Shown here: positions 1 to 5,264 of the stretch, one piece after another
Layout of the letters: each line of letters begins with the position of its first letter
How positions within the stretch are numbered: the first letter of the stretch is position 1
Assembly: GCA_937893605.1 (NCBI GenBank)
Contig: CALBGG010000123.1
Span: 1-15,598 of the forward strand
Length of the DNA: 15,598 bases
Origin: an uncultured Clostridia bacterium
Lineage (GTDB): Bacteria > Bacillota > Clostridia > Oscillospirales > Oscillospiraceae
Direction of reading: 5' to 3'
Notes under the pieces: model-generated
Told to the model about the DNA's origin: nothing
The model's input: only the letters and a program-made list of their open reading frames with translations
Database searches by the model: none
Translations under genes and position numbers: made by a program

Positions 1-521
1 CGGGCCTCGTCGCGGGCCATCTCGTGGACGGTGTCGTGGATAGCGTCGAGGTTATACTGCTTTGCGAGCTTTGCAAGCTCGAACTTGCCGGCGGTTGCGC
101 CGTTTTCTGCGTCGGCACGCATTTCGAGATTCTTTTTAGTGGAATCGGTGATGACCTCGCCGAGGAGCTCCGCAAACTTTGCGGCGTGCTCGGCTTCGTC
201 ATGAGCCGCTTTCTCCCAGTAAAGGCCGATCTCGGGATAGCCTTCACGGTGAGCAACGCGAGCCATTGCCAGATACATGCCAACCTCGGAGCACTCGCCC
301 TCAAAGTTTGCACGCAGACCGCTGATGATCTCCTCGCGGACGTTTTCGGGAACGTTTTCTCCGAAAACCTTGCCTACGCCGACTATATGCTCAGCCGCCC
401 AGGTCTTTTCTTCCTTCTGAAGAATGAACTTGCTTCCGGGAGCATTGCAGATGGGGCACTTCTCGGGAGGAGTGTCGCCTTCATAAACATAACCACATAC
501 CGGGCATACCCATTTCGCCAT
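1..521 (-). CDS. Reverse rubrerythrin / NADH peroxidase-type protein (3' end cut by window edge)
   Basis: Non-heme iron protein expected to reduce hydrogen peroxide in the cytoplasm, with electrons passed from NAD(P)H through a reductase and its own rubredoxin site. About 173 residues are visible. An N-terminal rubredoxin domain has the iron-binding pairs CPVCG (6-10) and CPIC (22-25). A ferritin-like four-helix domain follows from about residue 40, with carboxylate/histidine motifs such as ECSE (76-79), EAEH (109-112) and the HEMARDEAR segment at the edge. Rubredoxin-first order is the 'reverse' arrangement typical of Clostridia; classical rubrerythrin has it last. By comparison with the family only about 10-20 residues should be missing. 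Start ATG at 521 follows AGGAGG at a spacing of 9. It lies downstream of the CBS gene on the same strand but has its own promoter-like region (522-646). The family call is firm; the electron donor is inferred. Confidence 0.93.
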   Translation of the reverse strand, partial: MAKWVCPVCGYVYEGDTPPEKCPICNAPGSKFILQKEEKTWAAEHIVGVGKVFGENVPENVREEIISGLRANFEGECSEVGMYLAMARVAHREGYPEIGLYWEKAAHDEAEHAAKFAELLGEVITDSTKKNLEMRADAENGATAGKFELAKLAKQYNLDAIHDTVHEMARDEA

Positions 522-574
522 GATAATGTACCTCCTAAAATAATTAATACACTTTTTGCACTTGGAATATTTTT

Positions 575-646
575 TGAAAGATATCTTTCATCTTTCTGTA
601 CTCATTATAATAGGATGGACATGTATGTGATGTAGCATATGCTACA
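575..646 (-). promoter_or_regulatory. Rubrerythrin promoter with two flanking 16-bp palindromes
   Basis: On the minus strand a perfect TATAAT lies at 609-604, predicting a transcript start near 597. No good TTGACA-like -35 lies upstream. Two perfect 16-bp palindromes bracket this core: TGTAGCATATGCTACA at 631-646 (about -34 to -49, overlapping the CBS stop codon) and TGAAAGATATCTTTCA at 575-590 (about +8 to +23). An ATTATAAT half-site resembling half of a PerR box overlaps the -10, but the second half is absent. A weak -35 with flanking dyads fits a regulated peroxide-response promoter; the regulator is not identifiable. Confidence 0.55.
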
Positions 647-1070
647 CTTTGCGAATGTTTTTAGAAATTTCGCAAAGCGCTTCGGCAGCTTCCGCGTCGC
701 AGTCTGTGCTGCGAGCAAGATCGGCAAGCGACAGCATGCCGACGAGCCGCCCGTCTTTGCACACCGGCAGCCTGCGTATCTGTGCGTCGGCCATGAGCCG
801 CGCCGCGTCGCCGACATAGGCGTTGTCGTTTACTGTGACAACGCCGCGCGTCATAATATCGCCGGTTTTCGTCTCCGTGGGCGAGAGCCCGTTTGCCACG
901 CACCTTACGGCGATGTCGCGGTCGGTTATCATGCCGCGCAGATTGCCGCGATCGTCGCACACCGGAACTGCGCCGATGTTATACTGTTTTAAAAGCCTTG
1001 CCGCCGCAGCCACCGGCTCGCCGAGGCCGACCGTGACTATGTGCTCGCTCATTATATCGAATACTTTCAT
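642..1070 (-). CDS. Tandem CBS-domain protein
   Basis: A 142-residue soluble protein made almost entirely of two CBS domains (about 7-60 and 72-125). They carry the usual signatures: DIMSEHIVTV and GMITDRD (46-52) in the first, DIMTRGVVTV and GMLSLADLA (111-119) in the second. A Bateman pair of this kind typically binds adenosine nucleotides or S-adenosylmethionine and acts as a sensor or regulatory subunit; the ligand and partner cannot be read from the sequence. A short charged tail (126-142) follows. Stand-alone proteins of this size are common in Clostridia and bacilli and often annotated only as CBS domain-containing. Start ATG at 1070 has AGGAGGG upstream. It lies 78 bases downstream of spoIIP on the same strand and has a TATAAT of its own, so it may be transcribed both from that gene and independently. 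Confidence 0.9.
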   Translation of the reverse strand: MKVFDIMSEHIVTVGLGEPVAAAARLLKQYNIGAVPVCDDRGNLRGMITDRDIAVRCVANGLSPTETKTGDIMTRGVVTVNDNAYVGDAARLMADAQIRRLPVCKDGRLVGMLSLADLARSTDCDAEAAEALCEISKNIRKV

Positions 1071-1103
1071 AAATGATCCCTCCTCTTATGCTTAATCATA
1101 GCC

Positions 1104-1134
1104 ATAGGAGGGGGTGTCCTATACATTATATAAT
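1104..1134 (-). promoter_or_regulatory. Candidate CBS-gene promoter core and leader hairpin
   Basis: The palindrome ATTATATAAT (1125-1134) supplies a perfect TATAAT -10 on the minus strand (1130-1125), without a strong -35. Just downstream, ATAGGA (1104-1109) and TCCTAT (1117-1122) form a 6-bp stem around a 7-base loop that reads as a C-run in the transcript. No U-run follows, so it is not a normal terminator for spoIIP. Confidence 0.35.
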
Positions 1135-1148
1135 ATATTCACTCGACT

Positions 1149-2105
1149 TCACTCGACGAGCTCGGCTATCGCGGGCCCCGCAGTTTTGCCGAAAAGCCGT
1201 ATCGCGGCGAGCGCCTCCTGCAGGGTGTTCCCGTTGCTGCCGACCTCAAGTATCATAGAGCCGGGGGAGAGGTGCTGGTTGTAGCGATATTTTGTCAGCG
1301 TTATAGGCCGCATAAGGCTGGGATAAGCCCGGCAGACCGCGTTTTGCAGGTAGAGAGCGAGACTCAGATTCTGCCGCCAGTTCGGATGCTCAAGCCCGCT
1401 TGCGTCGCTGCCGACGAAAAGCATTATCTGACTTGCGCACACGCCCTGCTCTGTTGCGGTTGTCTTGTACGTCACAGTGTCCGAGCACAGCGCGTCCCGG
1501 TGCAGGTCGATAACGATCTTGATGCTCGGGTAGTCGGACAGATACTTTTCCACGGCCTCGCAGCTGCGGTTATACGAGCCGGTGTAGCTGGGATAATCGA
1601 ACACCTGCGTGTCGTGTATGACGTTCAGGCCGCAGTCTTCAAAAATTTTTGCAAGCTCCGTGCCGACGCGGATAACGTTCAGGCTTTGGTCGAGCGTGCG
1701 GTTAGTGCCGAGATCGTCGTATTTGTCCAGCCCGGCAGGGGAGTAGGCTTCGCTCGAATGGGTGTGTATGATAAGTATCTGCGGCTTTCCGGCTTCAAGG
1801 CGGATCGTGCAGCCCTGGCTCAATATCGATTCTATATCAATATCATAGCCGGAGGTGTTTTTTATAGACATGCCGCCGGATATGGTCGTGGGTATTATGG
1901 TCGGTGTCACGGGAGCTGTGCTTTCCGCCGGCTCCGGAGTATCCAGCGGGGTTCCGGTGGGGTATCCGGTCTCCTCGACCTCGTCCGTCATGGAGATCGT
2001 ATTTTTTGTGCCGTCGCCGCTGTCCGTGCGCAGATACACAGCGAACAGATAAAGACAGCACAGGGCAAGTCCGCCCACGAGTATCACTTTAAGTTTTTTC
2101 AGCAT
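1149..2105 (-). CDS. spoIIP: Stage II sporulation protein P (SpoIIP), peptidoglycan amidase/endopeptidase
   Basis: SpoIIP works with SpoIID and SpoIIM in the mother cell to degrade septal peptidoglycan during engulfment of the forespore. The 318-residue protein has an N-terminal membrane anchor (about 7-25), a Thr/Pro-rich linker (about 40-78) and a C-terminal catalytic domain. Diagnostic segments are ILIIHTHSSEAY (110-121), SYNR (177-180), the metal-site motif IDLHRD (199-204), HPNWRQN (240-246) and QHLSPGSMILEVGSNGNT (277-294). H114/H116, E119, H202 and E287 are the likely zinc and catalytic residues by analogy with the family. Start ATG at 2105 follows GGGAGGG. It is monocistronic or leads the CBS gene; in Bacillus it follows gpr, which is not present here. 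A sigma-E-like promoter lies immediately upstream. Confidence 0.94.
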   Translation of the reverse strand: MLKKLKVILVGGLALCCLYLFAVYLRTDSGDGTKNTISMTDEVEETGYPTGTPLDTPEPAESTAPVTPTIIPTTISGGMSIKNTSGYDIDIESILSQGCTIRLEAGKPQILIIHTHSSEAYSPAGLDKYDDLGTNRTLDQSLNVIRVGTELAKIFEDCGLNVIHDTQVFDYPSYTGSYNRSCEAVEKYLSDYPSIKIVIDLHRDALCSDTVTYKTTATEQGVCASQIMLFVGSDASGLEHPNWRQNLSLALYLQNAVCRAYPSLMRPITLTKYRYNQHLSPGSMILEVGSNGNTLQEALAAIRLFGKTAGPAIAELVE

Positions 2106-2126
2106 ACAGAGCCCTCCCGTCAGACA

Positions 2127-2155
2127 ATTATATTGCCGCGCAGGGCAAAATATGC
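2127..2155 (-). promoter_or_regulatory. Sigma-E-like promoter for spoIIP
   Basis: On the minus strand GCATATT (2155-2149), a 14-base spacer and AATATAAT (2134-2127) resemble the sporulation sigma-E pattern (a CATATT-type -35 and CATACAAT-type -10; 6 of 8 positions match in the -10). The spacer contains the dyad TTGCC-N6-GGCAA (2133-2148). The predicted start near 2120 leaves a 15-base leader that still includes the GGGAGGG ribosome site. spoIIP is sigma-E controlled in Bacillus, which fits. Confidence 0.45.
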
Positions 2156-2175
2156 TGTACTTGAAGACCGGACTG

Positions 2176-2184
2176 TGATATGAT
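2176..2184 (+). promoter_or_regulatory. Extended -10 promoter candidate for the TSCPD gene
   Basis: TGATATGAT is a TGn-extended -10 with a 5/6 match to TATAAT. It points at the gene starting 62 bases downstream. The -35 region at normal spacing is poor, which extended -10 promoters tolerate. Confidence 0.4.
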
Positions 2185-2245
2185 TTATGTGCGGCGGCAT
2201 AAAGCGTTATGTCAACCGCGAATATTCAAATAATGGGGTGTGATT

Positions 2246-2488
2246 ATGCATATTACTTACCGCCCGAAGGGCGTTTGCTCGCAGCTTTTTGAGATAGATA
2301 TTGAGGACGGACGCATCGAAAAAGTGGAGGTAAAAGGCGGCTGCGACGGCAATTTGCAAGGCATTTCGCGGCTGCTTGTGGGGATGAAGGTCGAGGATGC
2401 GGTGCAGAGATTAGAGGGTATAAGGTGCGGATATAAGAACACATCCTGCCCGGATCAGCTATCCAAGGCACTGAAAAATTGCATATAA
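2246..2488 (+). CDS. TSCPD-domain protein, TIGR03905-like
   Basis: A small 80-residue protein whose sequence matches the clostridial TIGR03905 pattern as I remember it: KGVCS near the start (8-12), GGCDGNLQGIS (31-41), GIRCGYKNTSCPDQL (58-72). The TSCPD motif (66-70) is otherwise known from the C-terminal tail of B12-dependent ribonucleotide reductase NrdJ. Four cysteines (11, 33, 61, 68) sit at family-conserved positions and could hold a metal, though no biochemical role is established to my knowledge. I chose ATG at 2246 because GGGGTG lies 5-6 bases upstream; an in-frame GTG at 2240 would overlap that ribosome site. No nrdJ is present in the window. Divergent from spoIIP. The function is unknown. 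Confidence 0.85.
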   Translation: MHITYRPKGVCSQLFEIDIEDGRIEKVEVKGGCDGNLQGISRLLVGMKVEDAVQRLEGIRCGYKNTSCPDQLSKALKNCI

Positions 2489-2741
2489 AAACGTCAGTTT
2501 GGTTGACATAATATGATTTCATAATGCGTTTGATTTACATAACGTTATGCAGGTGATTAATATTTGTAATAATTTTTACGATTTTTTAAGAATTTGTTGT
2601 CGAATTTCGACTTTTGTGCAAGCTGACTAAGGCACAAAATGATGTGTTTTGGGCTTGAAAAGCCCCTAAATCTTGCGGTTTTTGAAGTACATATGTGAAA
2701 TGTGCACAATTCGACACACGCTCGTTTGTGCAAAATAACTG

Positions 2742-2771
2742 TTTACGTGATTGCAAACGTTCCGCTATAAT
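2742..2771 (+). promoter_or_regulatory. Sigma-A-like promoter for the SleB-family hydrolase
   Basis: TTTACG (2742-2747), an 18-base spacer and a perfect TATAAT (2766-2771). The predicted start near 2778 gives a leader of about 65 bases before the ATG at 2843. Confidence 0.6.
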
Positions 2772-2798
2772 TAATATGCCCGAGAGTTATAGGGCGAC

Positions 2799-2826
2799 AT
2801 TCGGTGTTTTGCCGAATATATTTTTT
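2799..2826 (+). terminator. Terminator-like hairpin inside the hydrolase leader (possible attenuator)
   Basis: ATTCGG (2799-2804) pairs with CCGAAT (2812-2817) around a 7-base loop and is followed by ATA and six T's (2821-2826). It lies between the promoter and the ribosome site, so it would stop transcripts before the gene unless bypassed. A weaker hairpin GCCC/GGGC (2778-2781/2792-2795) precedes it at the very 5' end of the RNA. The stem is short and A/U at its base, so termination may be partial. Confidence 0.5.
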
Positions 2827-2842
2827 ATGACAGGAGCGTTAT

Positions 2843-3685
2843 ATGAGTAAACTGAAAAAGTATAGTTTTACACTCGTGTTCGTTATCTGTCTGCTGTGCG
2901 TTTTCCTCTGCGGCTCCGCGCTGGCCGAGGGAACCGACAACGGTGTCAGCTATACCGAGACTCCGGTATATGTCGACGGACTGCTTTCCTGCCGCGGCTA
3001 TATGATCGGCGACGAATCATATGTTTCGCTTGAAGCCGCCTGTGCGGTTCTCGGCTATGACGCCGATGTTGACTATGACAAAGAGATAAATAAACTGACC
3101 GTCGAGGTCGCCGGCATAACGATCGAGGCCGGCTTTGAGGATGACTATCTGTGCGCAAACGGCAGATACCTTTATCTTCCCGACGGCTATATGGAGGTTG
3201 ACGGCTCTTTCATTATCCCGAGCGAGGCACTTGCAAAGATATTCACGCTCGATGCTTCATGGGACGAAGAGCTCGGAGCGGTCAATTTCAGCACGGCAGA
3301 CGAACAGATCCTCCAAAGCGGGGATGAGTATTACAATGAGGATGATCTCTACTGGATGAGCAGGATCATCACATGGGAGTCCGGCAATCAGCCCGTCGAG
3401 GGTCAGATAGGTGTCGGAAACGTTATCCTCAACCGTGCAGGCGATGCGAGATTCGGCGAGACGATAAAGGACGTCATCTTCCAGCCGGGTCAGTTCAGCG
3501 TTGTATCCACGGGCGTAATATACGACGAACCTTATGAGATAAGCGTTGTGTGCGCAAAGCTCGCTTTGGAAGGCTACAACACAGTCGGCGACGCGCTGTT
3601 TTTCCAGGTCGGACGATACTGGGGCAGCGGTATGATCGAAACTACATGGCTCGGCCGGATCGGCGACCACAATTTCTTTTGCTGA
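2843..3685 (+). CDS. Secreted SleB/CwlJ-family cell-wall hydrolase with copper-amine-oxidase-N-like domain
   Basis: Predicted exported peptidoglycan hydrolase of the Hydrolase_2 (SleB/CwlJ) family, whose members include the lytic transglycosylase of spore cortex lysis. The 280-residue protein has a signal peptide (Lys-rich start, hydrophobic 9-27, cleavage after ALA at about 28), a copper amine oxidase N-terminal-like domain (about 37-150; YVDGLLSCRGYMIGDESYVS is typical) and the hydrolase domain (about 165-280). In the latter E179 of WESGN is the expected catalytic acid. EGQIGVGNVILNR (186-198), QFS (217-219) and the closing GDHNFF (274-279) are family marks. Start ATG at 2843 has AGGAG at a spacing of 6. 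Its own promoter and leader hairpin are upstream, and a strong terminator follows. It could act in germination, sporulation or vegetative wall remodelling; proximity to spoIIP hints at sporulation but does not prove it. Confidence 0.9.
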   Translation: MSKLKKYSFTLVFVICLLCVFLCGSALAEGTDNGVSYTETPVYVDGLLSCRGYMIGDESYVSLEAACAVLGYDADVDYDKEINKLTVEVAGITIEAGFEDDYLCANGRYLYLPDGYMEVDGSFIIPSEALAKIFTLDASWDEELGAVNFSTADEQILQSGDEYYNEDDLYWMSRIITWESGNQPVEGQIGVGNVILNRAGDARFGETIKDVIFQPGQFSVVSTGVIYDEPYEISVVCAKLALEGYNTVGDALFFQVGRYWGSGMIETTWLGRIGDHNFFC

Positions 3686-3714
3686 TTGATAAATAAAAAC
3701 GGATATGCTAAAAT
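3686..3714 (+). promoter_or_regulatory. rsmG promoter overlapping the upstream terminator
   Basis: TTGATA (3686-3691), a 17-base spacer and TAAAAT (3709-3714). The -35 begins on the base after the hydrolase stop codon, and the -10 lies at the foot of the terminator's 5' arm. The start near 3721 leaves a leader of about 37 bases to the rsmG ATG. Confidence 0.7.
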
Positions 3715-3744
3715 GAGTCGGGCAGTGACCCGACTCATTTTTTT
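3711..3744 (+). terminator. Intrinsic terminator of the hydrolase gene
   Basis: A perfect 12-bp stem, AAATGAGTCGGG (3711-3722) with CCCGACTCATTT (3729-3740), around a CAGTGA loop. It ends in a run of seven T's (3738-3744). Confidence 0.92.
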
Positions 3745-3757
3745 CTGTGGAGCTGTT

Positions 3758-4459
3758 ATGGATAAGATTTTAAACGAAGGCTTTGCTTCACTCGGTGTTG
3801 CACCCGATACCGGGGCGATAGAGAGGCTCAAGTCCTATTATGAATATCTCGAGGAGCGCAACCGCGTTATGAATCTTACCGCTATAAGCGGCGAAGAAGA
3901 CGTCGCACGGCTGCATTTTCTCGATTGCGCGGCGCTGCTGAGTGTCTGCGATTTTGCCGGGAAAAAGGTCATTGACGTCGGAACGGGAGCGGGCTTTCCC
4001 GGCATGGTTCTCAAGATCGTGCAGCCGGACATGGATATAACACTGCTCGACAGCCTTAATAAGCGTGTTGATTTTCTCGCCGAGGTCTGTGATAAGCTTG
4101 CGCTCGATGGCGTTCAGTGCGTTCATGCGCGTGCAGAGGAAATAACCGAGGAGCGGCGAGCCGCTTACGATATCGCCGTATCCCGCGCCGTTGCACGCCT
4201 CGGCACGCTCTGTGAGCTTTGCCTGCCGTATCTGCGCGTCGGCGGACTGTTTATCGCAATGAAGGGTCCCGACTGCGGCTCTGAGGTCGAGGAGGCCGGA
4301 AGTGCCATGCACCTGCTCGGAGCGCAGCTTAAGGACATTGTGCACTACACGATACAGGGAACGGATATAACTCATGCCGCTGTTGTGATCGAAAAAATAA
4401 AGCCCACACACCCGAAATACCCGCGCAAATGGGCGCAGATAAAAAAGCAGCCGCTGTAA
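3758..4459 (+). CDS. rsmG: 16S rRNA (guanine-N7)-methyltransferase RsmG (GidB)
   Basis: Cytoplasmic S-adenosylmethionine-dependent enzyme that makes m7G527 in 16S rRNA, a position linked to streptomycin susceptibility. At 233 residues it matches the family length. The Rossmann methyltransferase fold shows VIDVGTGAGFPG (71-82) as the SAM glycine loop, LLDSLNKR (96-103) as the acidic/ribose region, SRAVA (142-146) and MKG (168-170). The hallmark C-terminal HPKYPRKWAQIKKQPL (218-233) is complete. I place the start at ATG 3758, with GGAG 5 bases upstream; the same frame stays open back to 3686, but that stretch is the promoter and terminator. In many bacteria rsmG follows mnmG (gidA); here it stands alone behind a cell-wall hydrolase with its own promoter and is convergent with the lipoprotein gene. 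Confidence 0.96.
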   Translation: MDKILNEGFASLGVAPDTGAIERLKSYYEYLEERNRVMNLTAISGEEDVARLHFLDCAALLSVCDFAGKKVIDVGTGAGFPGMVLKIVQPDMDITLLDSLNKRVDFLAEVCDKLALDGVQCVHARAEEITEERRAAYDIAVSRAVARLGTLCELCLPYLRVGGLFIAMKGPDCGSEVEEAGSAMHLLGAQLKDIVHYTIQGTDITHAAVVIEKIKPTHPKYPRKWAQIKKQPL

Positions 4460-4466
4460 GGCGCAA

Positions 4467-4574
4467 TGTAAAAAACAGCTCAGACCGTTGAACAGCACCC
4501 CATTTGTTAGACAGTTATGATATAATATCTAACAAATGGGGTGCTGTTCATTGACCGGAGCTGTTTGATTTACA
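4467..4574. repeat. Long near-perfect inverted repeat between convergent genes (possible bidirectional terminator or MITE-like element)
   Basis: The core arms at 4490-4511 and 4528-4549 are 22 bases each and perfectly complementary (GAACAGCACCCC... against ...GGGGTGCTGTTC), with a 16-base AT-rich loop containing TATAAT. Outside an 8-base internal mismatch, AAACAGCTC (4473-4481) pairs with GAGCTGTTT (4558-4566). Beyond a 2-base bulge, TGTAAA (from 4467) pairs with TTTACA (4569-4574). The right end covers the lipoprotein stop codon (4572-4570). Read on the minus strand the element ends GAGCTGTTTTTTACA, so a U6 run follows the stem and it can terminate the minus-strand operon; the plus-strand side lacks a clean U-run. 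The arms are far longer than an ordinary terminator. Confidence 0.85.
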
Positions 4575-5244
4575 CAGCGTAGAAAAAGCCGAGCATCGCG
4601 TCGATGTTTTCCTCAAGCGGGGATGACATGGTGACGACGGCAACATATTTGCCAACCTTGACAAGAGCCTGAAGCTGATACATATCGCTGCCGTTTATCG
4701 TGCTGTGGATGAGTATGCCGGCGTGATCCGCCCCGGCAAACTCAACGACTACCTGCTCACAGGACTGAACGTCCATGGAAGCCGCCGCGAGCTGCTCGGG
4801 TATGGCCTTTACGGTCTGCTCGGCTATCGCGTCTTCGTCGAGCAGCGCGCCGTATGCAGCGCCGATGTTCTGAACAATGACGTTTATGTTCGTTGCGCCG
4901 TCGTAGAAATAAGCCATCATATCATAGAACATGTCGGCATTCAGAAGCTCATCCTTGAAGTTTTCGTCATCCACAAGATCGGCCGTGGCATGCACCATGC
5001 TCAGAAGCTCCTCCTCGCTTGCATAGGTCCACTGATCGTCAAGCTCACAGCCGAAGCCAAAGTAGGTATTTTCGTATTTGCCGCCGCTTACGCTGCCGAG
5101 CTCAAGCTCCTTTTCGGGGGCGGCGGTCTGCGTTGCCATGGGCTCTGTCTTTCCCTTTACGTCATCGTCGCTCGTGCAGGCGCACAGGGCAAAGACCATG
5201 GTGAGCGTCAGAACAAGTGCGAGTATTCTCTTTGAGATTTCCAT
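4570..5244 (-). CDS. Predicted lipoprotein of unknown function
   Basis: A 224-residue protein with a lipoprotein signal: basic MEISKR, hydrophobic 7-20, and lipobox LCAC with Cys23 as the lipidation site, followed by an acidic/Thr-rich linker (24-50). It should be anchored to the outer face of the cytoplasmic membrane. The mature domain (about 55-224) begins KYENTYFGFGCELDDQW, a pattern like the opening of small clostridial lipoproteins that describe 'excess' cell-surface domains, and ends in a hydrophobic strand region. No catalytic motif is recognisable and I assign no function. Start ATG at 5244 follows GGAGG at good spacing. It lies 20 bases downstream of the nucleoside kinase on the same strand, so it is probably the last gene of the hemZ operon, with transcription ending in the long inverted repeat. 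Confidence 0.8.
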   Translation of the reverse strand: MEISKRILALVLTLTMVFALCACTSDDDVKGKTEPMATQTAAPEKELELGSVSGGKYENTYFGFGCELDDQWTYASEEELLSMVHATADLVDDENFKDELLNADMFYDMMAYFYDGATNINVIVQNIGAAYGALLDEDAIAEQTVKAIPEQLAAASMDVQSCEQVVVEFAGADHAGILIHSTINGSDMYQLQALVKVGKYVAVVTMSSPLEENIDAMLGFFYAV

Positions 5245-5264
5245 GTTTATCCTCCGATTTTTTA

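Larger units (their letters stand above)
2489..2842. other. AT-rich, dyad-dense non-coding region upstream of the hydrolase gene
   Basis: No coding sequence is supported in these 354 bases. It holds several dyads: CATAACGTTATG (2538-2549); GTCGAATTTCGAC (2599-2611); TTTTGTGC/GCACAAAA with a 12-base loop (2612-2619/2632-2639); GGGCTT/AAGCCC (2651-2665); and CGTTTG-TG-CAA against TTGCAAACG (2723-2759), which brackets the -35 of the hydrolase promoter. TTGACA occurs at 2503-2508 but has no -10 at a useful distance. It could hold regulator sites or an unannotated small RNA; neither can be shown from sequence alone. Confidence 0.6.

Noticed and set aside
24..635. Plus-strand open frame of 203 codons
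   Set aside because: It is antisense to the rubrerythrin, whose rubredoxin and ferritin motifs are unmistakable; the product resembles nothing and there is no ribosome site.
1104..1122. ATAGGA/TCCTAT hairpin as the spoIIP terminator
   Set aside because: No U-run follows on the minus strand and the -10 of the CBS gene lies upstream, so it falls in the CBS leader.
1272..2183. Plus-strand open frame of 303 codons
   Set aside because: Antisense to spoIIP with no recognisable domains; long shadow frames are expected in GC-rich coding DNA.
2503..2508. Perfect TTGACA after the TSCPD gene as a promoter
   Set aside because: No acceptable -10 lies 15-19 bases downstream; the hydrolase promoter at 2742-2771 is better.
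2651..2665. GGGCTT/AAGCCC hairpin as a terminator
   Set aside because: No T-run follows within terminator distance on either strand.
3686..3757. Upstream in-frame extension of rsmG (24 extra codons)
   Set aside because: This stretch is the rsmG promoter and the hydrolase terminator, and the ATG at 3758 has its own GGAG and matches the family N-terminus.
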